A stretch of 57,455 bases of DNA from DTU089 sp002440045 (GTDB lineage Bacteria; Bacillota; Clostridia; Oscillospirales; Acutalibacteraceae), in NCBI GenBank assembly GCA_937885695.1, contig CALABP010000016.1, positions 1-57,455 of the forward strand. The letters are read 5' to 3'. The position numbers and the translations under genes were made by a program. The notes below the pieces were generated by a model. It saw nothing but the letters and a program-made list of their open reading frames with translations. It made no database searches and was not told where the DNA came from. Numbering within the stretch: the stretch's first letter is position 1; every line of letters begins with the position of its first letter. Shown one piece after another: positions 1-8,390 of this stretch.

Positions 1-33
1 GACGAAAACGGAAAAATCAGCGGACTGTTTTAA
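1..33 (+). CDS. 3' end of an upstream gene, unknown product
   Basis: The first frame is open from the window edge and reads DENGKISGLF followed by TAA at 31-33. Only ten residues are visible, so no family can be assigned. It is listed because a reading frame cut by the window edge is the simplest explanation, but so short a stretch could be chance. Confidence 0.35.
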   Translation, partial: DENGKISGLF

Positions 34-58
34 ATATACATTATAAATAATACTTCAC

Positions 59-94
59 AAAAAATCGTCGCCGGGTCAAAAGCTCAGCGACGAT
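59..94 (-). terminator. Intrinsic terminator of the AraC gene
   Basis: ATCGTCGC (64-71) pairs with GCGACGAT (87-94), and on the minus strand the hairpin is followed by a run of five T. The TGA stop of the AraC gene (76-78) lies inside the loop, so the terminator overlaps the end of the coding region. Confidence 0.65.
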
Positions 95-822
95 GCGTAT
101 TTTGCGGGGGTTATTCCGAATTCTTCTTTAAAACATTTTATAAAATAGCTTTCCGAGCAAAAACCGAGGTAGTATGCCACATCCGAACAGCTGTACTTGC
201 CGTTCAGCATATCGCGCGCGGTGTTAAGGCGTTGCTTTTTTATGTATTGCGATACGCTAAGCTTCATATACTTTTTAAAAATCACCGAAAGATAGTCGGG
301 CGAAAGACCGCATTCTTTTGCAAGAATGTCAAGCGAGAGCCGATTGTGAAGATTTGTGTTTATGTAGTGAACGCATTTTTTGACAGCATATGGGCAGTCT
401 TTTGTGTGCGAGCTTGCAAAAACAAGCTTTGTAAGCTCAATGCACCTGTCTTTTAAAAATGCAAGAATTTCGGTACTGCTTTTTAAAACATCTATTTTCA
501 TTATGCATTCATCCGAAAAATTAAATGCCGCGGTTTCGTCAAGTCCGCCCTGCACTGCGTATCGCGTTGCAAGCGTAACACAGCAAACAGCCCAATATTT
601 CGTTTGCCTCAGCGCGTCCTCAGAAAGCCTGCCCGCAACGATTTTGTTGCTTGAAAGAAGCTGTTCTATGCCGTTTTTTACGCCGTCAACATTGCCGTGC
701 TTAATAAGCGAAAAAAACATTGTTTCCGTTTCATACGGCGTGTGCGTAACGCCGCTTTCGCGCTCCGAAAAAATTTTGTTGTCGTCAAGTATTTCTATGC
801 TTTCAAGCAAATCATAAGGCAT
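76..822 (-). CDS. AraC family transcriptional regulator
   Basis: The protein has 248 residues. About 100 C-terminal residues form the double helix-turn-helix of AraC/XylS regulators: a first helix pair around LSLDILAKECGLSPDYLS and a second around SCSDVAYYLGFCSESYFIKCFKE, with the family ending FGITPAKY. The N-terminal 140 residues match no domain I recognise and probably sense a ligand or mediate dimerisation. The gene diverges from the GH3 glycosidase at 987 with 164 bp between them, so it may control that gene, as AraC regulators often control neighbouring sugar genes. That link is inferred from position only. Confidence 0.85.
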   Translation of the reverse strand: MPYDLLESIEILDDNKIFSERESGVTHTPYETETMFFSLIKHGNVDGVKNGIEQLLSSNKIVAGRLSEDALRQTKYWAVCCVTLATRYAVQGGLDETAAFNFSDECIMKIDVLKSSTEILAFLKDRCIELTKLVFASSHTKDCPYAVKKCVHYINTNLHNRLSLDILAKECGLSPDYLSVIFKKYMKLSVSQYIKKQRLNTARDMLNGKYSCSDVAYYLGFCSESYFIKCFKEEFGITPAKYASSLSF

Positions 823-986
823 AAATCAAAATCACCCGAATTTCAGCTGTATTTATTCTATTTTATCACGATTTTTTTAAAATACAACGGGAAAACAGCA
901 TTTTTATCGGAAAAATTATATAAAATGCCTGCCGCATAATTTATTATTACTTTAAAACAAATAAAATAGCTAAAGGGGCTACGAGA

Positions 987-3437
987 ATGAAGCAGGCAGA
1001 AATTGTTAAAAAAATGACTCTTGAGCAAAAAGCCGCTTTTGTTTCGGGGTATGACTATTGGCACCTTGAAGAAGCGCCCGAGCTCGGTCTTGTAAAGCTT
1101 AACGTTACAGACGGTCCTCACGGATTGAGAAAGGCCAATCCCGACAAAAAAGCAAAAAGCGGTGTTGACCTCAGCAACTCTATTCCCACAACATGCTTTC
1201 CTACGGCGGCAACAACAAGCTGTTCGTGGGACCCCGAGCTTTTAAAGCTTCAGGGCGAGGCTATGGCTGAAGAGTGCCTTCAGGAAAAGGTTTCGGTTAT
1301 TTTGGGACCCGGTGCAAACATCAAGCGTTCACCCACATGCGGGCGAAACTTTGAATATTTCTCCGAAGACCCGCTTCTTGCGGGCGAGTGCGCCGCAGGG
1401 CTTATAAACGGTATTCAGTCAAAAGGCGTGGGCACATCTTTAAAGCATTTTGCCTGCAACAGCCAGGAAGCGTACAGAATGGTAATTAACGAGGTCGTTG
1501 ACGAACGCGCTTTCCGCGAAATTTATCTTACCGCGTTCGAAATCGCCGTAAAAAAAGCACAGCCGTGGACTATAATGAACTCCTACAACAAAATCAACGG
1601 CGTTTATGCTTCTCAAAACGACCGCTTGCAAAATAAAATTGCGCGTGAAGAATGGGGCTTTAAAGGTCTTTTCATTACAGACTGGGGCTCATCTGTTGAC
1701 CGTATTCCCGGACTTGAAGCCGGCACAGACCTTGAAATGCCTTCAAGCGGCGATTATAACACAAAGCTTATAATCGAAGCCGTAAAAAGCGGAAAGCTTT
1801 CGGAGGATGTTTTAAACGAGCGTGTCGGCGAGGTTGTTGACCTTATTATGAAGTCAAAGCCCGCGCTTGAAAAAGAGTTTAAATATGATAAAGATGCACA
1901 CCATATGACAGCCGCAAAGGTTGCCGAAGGCTCAATGCAGCTTCTTAAAAACGACGGCGCCGTTCTCCCGATTAAAAAGGGTCAAAAGATTGCCGTTATC
2001 GGCGAAATGGCAAAGTCACCGCGTTTTCAGGGCGCAGGCTCTTCTGTAATTAACCCCACAATGCTTGACAATGCGTTTGACAATCTTAAAAAGCTCGGCG
2101 TTGACGTTGTTTATGCGCGCGGCTATGATAAGACAAAAGATTGCGAAGACGCGGCGCTTTTCAGTGAAGCGGTTGCGGCGGCAAAAAATGCCGATGTTGC
2201 AATTGTTTTCGCAGGTCTTACAGAGGCTTTTGAGGGCGAGGGCTACGACAGAATTGACCTTGAAATGCCCAAAAGCCACAACGCGCTTATTTCGGCTGTT
2301 GCAAAGGCAAATGAAAACACCGCGGTCGTTCTTGCGGGCGGCTCGGTTGTTAATATGCCTTGGGTTAATGAAGTCAAAGCGATTCTCAATTCAGGCCTCG
2401 GCGGTCAGGCGGGCGGCATTGCAGTTGCAAATATACTTACAGGCAAAGTCAACCCCTCGGGCAAAACAAGCGAAACATATCCGCTTTCTTATTCCGACGC
2501 ACCCACTTACGGCAACTATCCGGCAGGCCCTGTGACTTCGGAGCACCGCGAAAGCGTATATATCGGTTACAGATATTACGATTCCGCAAAGAAAGACGTT
2601 CTTTTCCCGTTCGGCCACGGGCTTTCATACACAACGTTCGAGTATTCCGATTTGGCTCTTTCGGCTGAAAATATTACCGATAAAGACGAGCTTAAAGTCT
2701 CCTTTAAAATCAAAAACACAGGCAGTGTTGACGGCGCGGAAATAGCACAGTTATACGTTTCGGACGAGGTTTCAACCGTTTACCGTCCCGAAAAAGAGCT
2801 TCGCGCGTTTAAAAAGGTATTTTTAAAGGCAGGCGAAGAGAAAACAGTAGAATTCACTCTTTCAAAGCGCGCATTTGCGTTTTATAACGTGAACATAAAC
2901 GATTGGTGCGTTGAAAGCGGCAAATTCAATATACTCGTCGGCGCTTCAAGCCGCGATATAAAGCTTAAAAGCGAAGTAACCGTTTTAGCACCCGAGGTTT
3001 CTGTGCCCGATTATTCAAAGACAGCTCCGAATTATTACGGCAACGTGTCGGGCATAACGCGTGAAGATTTTGCCGCAGTTTACGGCGAGCTTCCCACACC
3101 CGAGCGCGATTTGAATAAGAAGATTGACAAATATTGCTGCCTTGACGACGCGTCTCATACAAAGTGGGGCGGCAGAATTTGCAGACTCATAACAAAAATG
3201 ATGTCCAAAAACGGCTCCGACGCCAACGGCGACGGCAAAATGCTTGCCGCAATGGCAACGCAGATTCCCGTCCGCAACTTTATGGCAATGAGCATGGGCG
3301 TAATGTCGCCGAAAATGCTCGAAGGGCTTCTTATGATACTCAACGACGGCGAATCAACGTTTATCGGTTTTAACAAAATCCTCGGCGGCATTCCAAAAGC
3401 GTTGACAAAGCTCCCGCGGCTTCTTAAATCAATATAA
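987..3437 (+). CDS. Glycoside hydrolase family 3 protein (beta-glucosidase type)
   Basis: This 816-residue enzyme has the usual GH3 layout. An N-terminal TIM-barrel domain carries NVTDGPHGLRK (39-49) and GPGANIKRSPTCGRNFEYFSE. The nucleophile motif is ITDWG, with Asp232 as the expected catalytic aspartate. An alpha/beta sandwich domain and a C-terminal fibronectin-III-like domain (from about residue 530) follow. The family removes beta-linked glucose, xylose or similar sugars from the non-reducing end of oligosaccharides; the exact sugar cannot be read from sequence. There is no signal peptide, so it should act in the cytoplasm on imported oligosaccharides. The ATG at 987 follows a purine-rich AAAGGGG site. 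The last 100 residues extend beyond the FnIII domain and are not recognised. Confidence 0.92.
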   Translation: MKQAEIVKKMTLEQKAAFVSGYDYWHLEEAPELGLVKLNVTDGPHGLRKANPDKKAKSGVDLSNSIPTTCFPTAATTSCSWDPELLKLQGEAMAEECLQEKVSVILGPGANIKRSPTCGRNFEYFSEDPLLAGECAAGLINGIQSKGVGTSLKHFACNSQEAYRMVINEVVDERAFREIYLTAFEIAVKKAQPWTIMNSYNKINGVYASQNDRLQNKIAREEWGFKGLFITDWGSSVDRIPGLEAGTDLEMPSSGDYNTKLIIEAVKSGKLSEDVLNERVGEVVDLIMKSKPALEKEFKYDKDAHHMTAAKVAEGSMQLLKNDGAVLPIKKGQKIAVIGEMAKSPRFQGAGSSVINPTMLDNAFDNLKKLGVDVVYARGYDKTKDCEDAALFSEAVAAAKNADVAIVFAGLTEAFEGEGYDRIDLEMPKSHNALISAVAKANENTAVVLAGGSVVNMPWVNEVKAILNSGLGGQAGGIAVANILTGKVNPSGKTSETYPLSYSDAPTYGNYPAGPVTSEHRESVYIGYRYYDSAKKDVLFPFGHGLSYTTFEYSDLALSAENITDKDELKVSFKIKNTGSVDGAEIAQLYVSDEVSTVYRPEKELRAFKKVFLKAGEEKTVEFTLSKRAFAFYNVNINDWCVESGKFNILVGASSRDIKLKSEVTVLAPEVSVPDYSKTAPNYYGNVSGITREDFAAVYGELPTPERDLNKKIDKYCCLDDASHTKWGGRICRLITKMMSKNGSDANGDGKMLAAMATQIPVRNFMAMSMGVMSPKMLEGLLMILNDGESTFIGFNKILGGIPKALTKLPRLLKSI

Positions 3438-3502
3438 AAAAGAAGTCGGTAAGCACTTTGAGCTAACAGCTTCGGTGCGCTAATGTAAAATTAAAATAGA
3501 AT

Positions 3503-3541
3503 CGGGCTGTGCGAAACGCAAATTTCGCACAGCCCGTTTTT
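3503..3541 (+). terminator. Intrinsic terminator between GH3 gene and cotJC
   Basis: A 14-bp perfect stem, CGGGCTGTGCGAAA (3503-3516) with TTTCGCACAGCCCG (3523-3536), is followed by five T. It lies between two convergent genes. The minus-strand flank is also fairly T-rich, so it may end the cotJ transcript as well. Confidence 0.9.
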
Positions 3542-3565
3542 CGTTCGGCTGTCTTATGCCTGAAA

Positions 3566-4069
3566 TTATTTATCAAAGCTCGGGTTAAACGCATAATAGT
3601 TCTTGCTGTCTAACCTGTCTGTCGCAAGGCGCAATCCTTCGCCGAAGCGCTGATAGTGAACAATCTCTCTTTCGCGCAGGAATTTAATCGGGTCTCTCAC
3701 GTCGGGGTCGTCAACAAGCCTTAAAATATTGTCATAGGTTGTTCTTGCCTTTTGCTCTGCCGCCAAATCCTCGTGAAGGTCGGTTATTACGTCGCCCTTG
3801 CACGCAATCGCCGCGGCGTTAAACGGAACGCCCGAAGCTGAAGCCGGATAAACGCCCGTTGTGTGGTCTGCAAAATACGCGTCAAAGCCCGCTTTTTTGA
3901 TTTGCTCTACAGTCAGATTCCGCGTGAGCTGATAAACAATAGCACCTATCATTTCAAGATGTCCAAGCTCTTCGGTGCCAATATCGGTCAAAAGTCCTTT
4001 AAGCTCCGGGTAGGGCATTGAAAAACGCTGTGACAAATATCTGAGCGACGCCCCCAATTCGCCGTCCGG
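3566..4069 (-). pseudogene. cotJC: cotJC, 3' part (disrupted by prophage)
   Basis: These 167 codons encode the body of CotJC, a spore-coat protein of the manganese-catalase (ferritin-like di-metal) family. Ligand-type motifs are visible: TDIGTEELGHLEMIGAIVY (first E..H pair), then HEDLAAEQKARTTYDNI and REREIVHYQRFGEGL. The frame is open up to the 12-bp core at 4070-4081, and an in-frame stop (TAA at 4085-4087) lies just inside the prophage, so the part is not translated as native CotJC in the lysogen. Upstream codons read QYGG in the core and PDGELGASLRY after it, which joins exactly to the 5' part at 39231-39323. The joined protein has 198 residues, close to the usual CotJC length. Confidence 0.93.
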
Positions 4070-4081
4070 ACCGCCGTACTG
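4070..4081. other. attL: attL core
   Basis: This copy of ACCGCCGTACTG has host cotJC sequence on its left and prophage sequence on its right. The centre of symmetry of the reconstructed attP falls on the second and third bases (CC, 4071-4072), the likely crossover dinucleotide. CC is non-palindromic, as serine integrases need for directionality. Confidence 0.88.
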
Positions 4082-4082
4082 A

Positions 4083-4097
4083 TTTTAGTGATAGTAT
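4083..4097. repeat. Left arm of attP inverted repeat
   Basis: TTTTAGTGATAGTAT here is the reverse complement, at 14 of 15 positions, of ATACTACCACTAAAA at 39207-39221. In the excised circle the two arms would flank the core symmetrically with 22 bp between them, as expected for recombinase-subunit binding sites. Confidence 0.75.
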
Positions 4098-4161
4098 GAA
4101 GGAACAGCGGCAAAGCGGCGGTTTGCAGTCGACTGCGAGGGCGCGGGCGGTCGGCAGGGGA

Positions 4162-5619
4162 CTACATATAGAAGTATAAGTCAAGTGTTCTGAGGTCGCC
4201 ATTGACGTTAAAAACAATTTTCGTCAAGATTGAGCGCAGCGCTTCGTTTTTCGCCTTTTCGCTTTCGGTAGGATTTTCTAAAATTGAAATGACGGTGCGC
4301 ACGCGGGCGGTATATGCCGCGATATCTTGCGGCTTCTGCTTTGGGAGCCGAGCTTTTTCATACTCTGATTTGAGTGCTTCGATTTTTTTAGAAATTCGGC
4401 TTTTATTATCGCGATATTCTTCAAGCGTGTCTATGCCCGCTTCAAACGCTTCTTTAACTTTCAAGAGCTTCTCTTCTTCGCGTTTTAAAAGCCGCGCATA
4501 TTCGAGCGATGTGTCTATATTTTCTTTCGGCAAGGTTTCGGGAGCGATTTTGAAAATCTGTGCAGAGCACGCTTTTTTTAGCTCTTCAATAACAATGGCG
4601 TTTGCTTTTTTTATTGAAATATAATGTGAAACGCGGCATCCGCGCAGGCCGTTGTAATTGTGGCATTGCGCGCCGGAAGATAAGTCGCGCGAAGTAGCGA
4701 CGAGCGTACCGCCGCACGTTCCGCATCGAAGGAGGCCCTTAAGCATCCATTCGACGGGCTGCGCGTCGCGCTGATATTTTCTGAATCTTTTTGAATTTTC
4801 TTCGTAGATAAGTTGCGCTTTGTCAAAAACCTCTTGGCTGACGAGCGCTTCGTGATGACCTTCGACTATCAGCATATTCGGATTGTTATAATCGCGCGCA
4901 GAAGCGGCGCGCCCTTCTGTGCACCAACGTATCTTGCCCGTGTAGACGGGGTTGTGCAAGATGTATTCGACAAAGCGGCGGTCAGGGGGATTGCCCCTCT
5001 GCGTTTTAATACCGCAATCCTGAAGATACATTGCTATCTCTTTAATATTTGCGCTTTCCAAATAACGGTTAAAAATCTCTTTTACAAAGGGCGCTTCGGC
5101 TTCGTTCGGATAATACTGCTTGTCGCGCATCGTATATCCGAACGCCGGGTGGCACATCGGTTCGCCGCGAGTGGCTTTTTCGGTCATTCCACGCCGCACT
5201 TCATCGGATAGGCGAATGACATAGTATTCGTCCATCCATTCTATGATGCGTTCGACGAGCGAGCCGAAAACGCCGTCTATCATAGGCTCGCTTATTGACA
5301 CGACTTCAACGTTTGATTTTTTTAATAGGTTTTTATAAACTATCGATTCTTCCTGATTTCGGGCAAAGCGGCTGAATTTCCAAACGAGAATTACGTCGAA
5401 ACTGTTTTCTTTTTGTTTCGCAATTGCAACCATTCTGTTGAAGGCGGGGCGCTTCTGTGCGCTCTTGCCGCTTATGCCTTCGTCGACGAATATAAACTCT
5501 TCGGGAAGAACAAGGTCGTGTTTTTTCGTATATTCGCGAATGAGCTTCAGCTGACTGTCGGGGCTGTACTCGATTTGATCCTCAGTGCTCACGCGGATAT
5601 ATGCCGCTGCGATTTTCAT
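4162..5619 (-). CDS. int: Large serine recombinase (phage integrase)
   Basis: The 485-residue protein starts with the resolvase catalytic domain: AAAYIRVSTEDQ holds the nucleophile Ser11, and EGISGKS and LVWKFSRFARN are the conserved arginine-containing motifs. A recombinase domain follows (about 160-280, with HNPVYTGKIRW), then a zinc ribbon (LRCGTCGG, later AQCHNYNGLRGCRVSH), a coiled coil (about 360-440) and a short tail. This is the large serine integrase architecture, which joins attP and attB through a 2-bp crossover and needs a directionality factor to excise. It ends 81 bp from the attL core. The start ATG follows AAAGGAAC. Confidence 0.95.
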   Translation of the reverse strand: MKIAAAYIRVSTEDQIEYSPDSQLKLIREYTKKHDLVLPEEFIFVDEGISGKSAQKRPAFNRMVAIAKQKENSFDVILVWKFSRFARNQEESIVYKNLLKKSNVEVVSISEPMIDGVFGSLVERIIEWMDEYYVIRLSDEVRRGMTEKATRGEPMCHPAFGYTMRDKQYYPNEAEAPFVKEIFNRYLESANIKEIAMYLQDCGIKTQRGNPPDRRFVEYILHNPVYTGKIRWCTEGRAASARDYNNPNMLIVEGHHEALVSQEVFDKAQLIYEENSKRFRKYQRDAQPVEWMLKGLLRCGTCGGTLVATSRDLSSGAQCHNYNGLRGCRVSHYISIKKANAIVIEELKKACSAQIFKIAPETLPKENIDTSLEYARLLKREEEKLLKVKEAFEAGIDTLEEYRDNKSRISKKIEALKSEYEKARLPKQKPQDIAAYTARVRTVISILENPTESEKAKNEALRSILTKIVFNVNGDLRTLDLYFYM

Positions 5620-5663
5620 TTTGTTCCTTTCCGAACGGCATTAAAAAAGTTCTTCCGGGTTTA

Positions 5664-5692
5664 TTGACAAAACGCGAAAGAACGGCTATAAT
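5664..5692 (+). promoter_or_regulatory. Consensus sigma-A promoter upstream of candidate small RNA
   Basis: TTGACA (5664-5669), a 17-bp spacer and TATAAT (5687-5692) match the vegetative promoter consensus at all 12 positions. It points to the plus strand, while the genes on both sides are on the minus strand, so it drives neither of them. Confidence 0.8.
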
Positions 5693-5698
5693 AATTAT

Positions 5699-5771
5699 GC
5701 CATTCATTTCAGAAGTGTGTGATTGATTGGTATTCCAAGGCTTCGGAGTTGCAGCTCCGAAGTCTTTTTTT
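5699..5771 (+). ncRNA. Candidate prophage small RNA, about 70 nt
   Basis: Transcription from the consensus promoter should begin near 5699 and stop at a hairpin with a seven-T tract ending at 5771. No reading frame with a ribosome binding site fits between. The transcript lies between the integrase and the lysogeny operon, and its 3' end touches the stop codon of the convergent gene at 5770-6003. A regulatory RNA expressed in the lysogen, or antisense to the end of that mRNA, is the best reading. It matches no RNA family I can name. Confidence 0.5.
5739..5771 (+). terminator. Intrinsic terminator of the candidate small RNA
   Basis: CTTCGGAG (5741-5748) pairs perfectly with CTCCGAAG (5755-5762) around a six-base loop, followed by TC and seven T. 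There is no T-run on the minus strand, so it acts on plus-strand transcription. Confidence 0.8.
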
Positions 5772-6003
5772 AATATTCCAAAAAAGACTTTAGTGTTTTT
5801 ATGCGCTCGGGATGCCGGCGCATATATTCGACTATAAAAACTTCGTCTTTTGATAAGGCAGATTTGCGAAGTATTTCCGGCGATACGACAGGGTTACAGG
5901 GGTGTGTTTCGTCAAGTTCCATATAAAATTCGGCTTTTTCCCGCTCCGTCATATCGGCCGTAATAATCGGTAGTTCTTCTTCGTCTTCTTGTGTTGGAGT
6001 CAT
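5770..6003 (-). CDS. Small acidic prophage protein, unknown function
   Basis: The 77-residue product is acidic at the N terminus (EDEEELP), has no membrane segment and no domain I recognise. The ATG at 6003 follows an AGAGG-type site. It is the last gene of the minus-strand lysogeny operon, 13 bp downstream of the PH-domain gene. Its size and position near the integrase would also suit an accessory or directionality factor, but nothing in the sequence shows that. Confidence 0.6.
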   Translation of the reverse strand: MTPTQEDEEELPIITADMTEREKAEFYMELDETHPCNPVVSPEILRKSALSKDEVFIVEYMRRHPERIKTLKSFLEY

Positions 6004-6016
6004 TTTAAAAACCTCT

Positions 6017-6547
6017 TTATTCTTCGTTGTTTTTGTTCAAAGCCTGCGCTATCTTTTGAGCGTGCAGGTCCATTTTATTTTCTTCGGTCTTTTCGATTTG
6101 TGACATAATCATATTTCTGAAATCAGCAGGCTTGTTGATATAATTAAAGGCATATACGCCCGTTGTGGTCGTTACAATAACAGTGCCGTATTTGAAGATT
6201 TTGCCAAAGAAACCACTTTTAACCTGGACATTCTGAATCTGCTTAAGCGGAGAGGAAAGCTCGCTTGTTTTAATGATTCCCGATTTGCCTATAACCTTTT
6301 TGTCTGTTACGGCAAATTCATTGAATTTGTTGTAAAGAAAGCCGCGAATACTCAGCAAAGCGGCCACAACGGCCCAAATAATAAAGCTCTGAAAAGCTTC
6401 CCCGAATCCATCTTTAAGCGAAACGGCGAAAAACAGAATCGCCAAAACAAGGACGGCGACCGAGGGCGCAAAAAGTATAAGGCTGTATTTTGCTTCTAAT
6501 ACCACTTTTTCATTTGTCATTAAACTTTTTTGAACATATTTTCCCAT
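6017..6547 (-). CDS. Membrane protein with bacterial PH domain (YdbT-like)
   Basis: From the ATG at 6547 (preceded by GAGGAG at good spacing) the protein has 176 residues. Two hydrophobic segments form a membrane hairpin (around SLILFAPSVAVLVLAILFFA and FIIWAVVAALLSIRGFL). A bPH2-type domain follows: FAVTDKKVIGKSGIIKTS, LSSPLKQIQNVQVKSGFFGKIF, YGTVIVTTTTGVYAF. Families with this fold sit in the cytoplasmic membrane. In a lysogeny operon it may be a cargo or superinfection-immunity gene, which is inference. An in-frame start 72 bp upstream exists but lacks a good ribosome binding site. Confidence 0.72.
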   Translation of the reverse strand: MGKYVQKSLMTNEKVVLEAKYSLILFAPSVAVLVLAILFFAVSLKDGFGEAFQSFIIWAVVAALLSIRGFLYNKFNEFAVTDKKVIGKSGIIKTSELSSPLKQIQNVQVKSGFFGKIFKYGTVIVTTTTGVYAFNYINKPADFRNMIMSQIEKTEENKMDLHAQKIAQALNKNNEE

Positions 6548-6618
6548 TTTTGAAAACTCCTCACATTCATTTATTAAAAACTCGAACAAACCGCAAAATA
6601 TTTTTGCCCCCTCTCTCA

Positions 6619-7635
6619 TTATTTTAGTATACTTGTAAAAGCTACGGCCTTGCCGAGTATTTTAATCTGATTTAATTCATCGCTCATATATACTATGTCG
6701 TCATACATAGGGTTGCAGGACGATAGGATAAATTTAGTTGCAGTTTTGTAAACTTTTTTGAGTGTTATTTTGTCTTCAATTAAAACAGCAGCAATATCAC
6801 CGTTCTCTACTGCCGGCTGGCAATGAATGTATACAGTGTCGCCGTCGAATATGCGGGCATTAATCATACTGTCACCTGAAAAGGTCAATTCAAAGTCTGA
6901 TATATCATTTAGTATATTAGTTGTTGAAAAAACGGTGGATTTTTTGTGCTTTTCAGGGGCACTTTGTGCCGATTCGGTTGATATGCTGTTTCCTGCGAGC
7001 CATTCAAAAGAAACATTCAATGCATCTGCTATTAGTTTTAACTTCTTGGGCTTTGGTTCATATTTTCCTTTACGATAATTACTTATCGTGCCCTCGTCTA
7101 TGCCTGATAGCCGTGACAGTTCTGCAGGGGTTATGCCGGTTTTTATCAGGGATTCTTCTAATCTATATTTAAATGAAGATTCATTAAAAGTGGATATATT
7201 ATTTTTTTCTCTGAAAACATCAAGTGAAACGCCGAAAAAATCGGCGATAGTTTCCAAATCTTCAAAGCGAGGAAAGCGGCATCCGTTTTCCCACATACTT
7301 ATAGCGCTTTTGCTTACGCCGAGTTTTTTTCCAAGGTCTGCTTGTGTATATCCTTTTTCTTCGCGGAGCTGTTTTAGAACATCTTTGAGAGCAGTGTTGT
7401 TTTCGCCAATAATTAGAGCTTCACTTTTAGAAGGAACATCAGCACCAATTAGCCAAGCGATAGAAACATCAAGGGCTTTTGCGAGCCGCTCAAGGTTTTC
7501 TTGAGTGGCTTTATAAGCACCTTTGCGATACTGACTGATAGCCCCTTCGTTGACATCAGCCAACCGAGAAAGTTCGGCAGCAGACATATTTTTATTATTT
7601 AAAGCTTCTGTTAATCTATCTTTGAATTCAGCCAT
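6619..7635 (-). CDS. Phage repressor with three XRE HTH domains and an S24/LexA-like C-terminal domain
   Basis: The 338-residue protein has HTH domains at about 4-64, 82-142 and 155-215. The first and third are clearly duplicates (AELSRLADVNEGAISQYRKG against AELSRLSGIDEGTISNYRKG); the middle one is of a different type (YTQADLGKKLGVSKSAISMW). Residues 245-338 resemble the LexA/CI peptidase fold, with FSGDSM (Ser256) and ITLKKVYK (Lys293 or Lys294) in the serine-lysine dyad positions. The linker before SGDSM is short and has no Ala-Gly or Cys-Gly cleavage dipeptide, so self-cleavage is doubtful. It is the best candidate for the main lysogeny repressor. Confidence 0.85.
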   Translation of the reverse strand: MAEFKDRLTEALNNKNMSAAELSRLADVNEGAISQYRKGAYKATQENLERLAKALDVSIAWLIGADVPSKSEALIIGENNTALKDVLKQLREEKGYTQADLGKKLGVSKSAISMWENGCRFPRFEDLETIADFFGVSLDVFREKNNISTFNESSFKYRLEESLIKTGITPAELSRLSGIDEGTISNYRKGKYEPKPKKLKLIADALNVSFEWLAGNSISTESAQSAPEKHKKSTVFSTTNILNDISDFELTFSGDSMINARIFDGDTVYIHCQPAVENGDIAAVLIEDKITLKKVYKTATKFILSSCNPMYDDIVYMSDELNQIKILGKAVAFTSILK

Positions 7636-7739
7636 ATAATATCGACAACCTTAGAATACATTTTCCGATAATTATACAATGACAAAGTGCGTCGCTCCAT
7701 TTTGAAAATCGACATAGAGAATTTTTCCTTCGCGCCGTA

Positions 7740-8135
7740 TCAGGCGTTCTTTACTTGAATTTCAGTCCGATACTTATCAGCGGAAAGCAACCCGTCGAGG
7801 TATGCTTCCGCTTTTGCTTTATCAACACAATCAAGCATTTTGAATTTACTTACGAAGTCAGGGACAGCCTCAACATAGCCACGTGGCACGTTTTCTGCAA
7901 CAGGTGCGCTGTTCACATAGTCGATCGGATTATCTGTACGCCCAAGCAAGTAATCGGCTGACACGCCCAAAGCGTCTGCAATAACAGCTACGGTTTCGCC
8001 TTTGGGAAATGTGTTTTTCGTATTCCACGAAGAAATTGTGGAGCGTGAAATGCCGAAAAGTTCGGCGGCTTTTTGAGAGCACGGTTCAATTCCGTGTTCA
8101 ACGCAAGTTACAGCATAGCGTTCAAAGAAACTCAT
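7740..8135 (-). CDS. XRE family repressor
   Basis: From the ATG at 8135, preceded by AAGGTGG, the product has 131 residues. An XRE helix-turn-helix spans about 10-70 (QKAAELFGISRSTISSWNTKN), ending in GVSADYLLGRTDNP, a tail motif shared with the three tandem regulators at 8626-9369. The C-terminal 55 residues are probably for oligomerisation. It is divergent from a consensus promoter at 8193-8221 that serves the Cro-like gene, which is the layout of a CI/Cro switch. Confidence 0.82.
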   Translation of the reverse strand: MSFFERYAVTCVEHGIEPCSQKAAELFGISRSTISSWNTKNTFPKGETVAVIADALGVSADYLLGRTDNPIDYVNSAPVAENVPRGYVEAVPDFVSKFKMLDCVDKAKAEAYLDGLLSADKYRTEIQVKNA

Positions 8136-8192
8136 TAGACCACCTTGGTGCGAAAAAATTAACTGCAGACCAAAATTTTTACCTATATCTAT

Positions 8193-8221
8193 TGACAAGC
8201 TTGATTTTTCGTACTATAATG
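8193..8221 (+). promoter_or_regulatory. Consensus sigma-A promoter of the Cro-like gene
   Basis: TTGACA (8193-8198), a 17-bp spacer and TATAAT (8216-8221) match the consensus perfectly. The spacer begins with the palindrome CAAGCTTG, and a partial direct repeat (TTTTCGTACT, later ATTTTGTACT) lies in and after the promoter, so operators are likely here. Confidence 0.8.
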
Positions 8222-8390
8222 CACTTGATAGTTGAAAATTTTGTACTGCATGGTTTTGACAAAGCCAAACGCAGTCCGAAATAAAATCGAGCCGTGCGGC
8301 TGTCAAGAATGATAGTGTATTTATGATAGCATAAAAGTAGAAAAGTTTCAACTGCCAATGCAAAAATATTTGAATTCGGAGGTGACTTTT

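Noticed and set aside
5620..5700. Sporulation sigma-factor promoter for the integrase
   Set aside because: CATAATTA on the minus strand resembles a sigma-E or sigma-K -10 box only partly and no fitting -35 box stands at the right distance.
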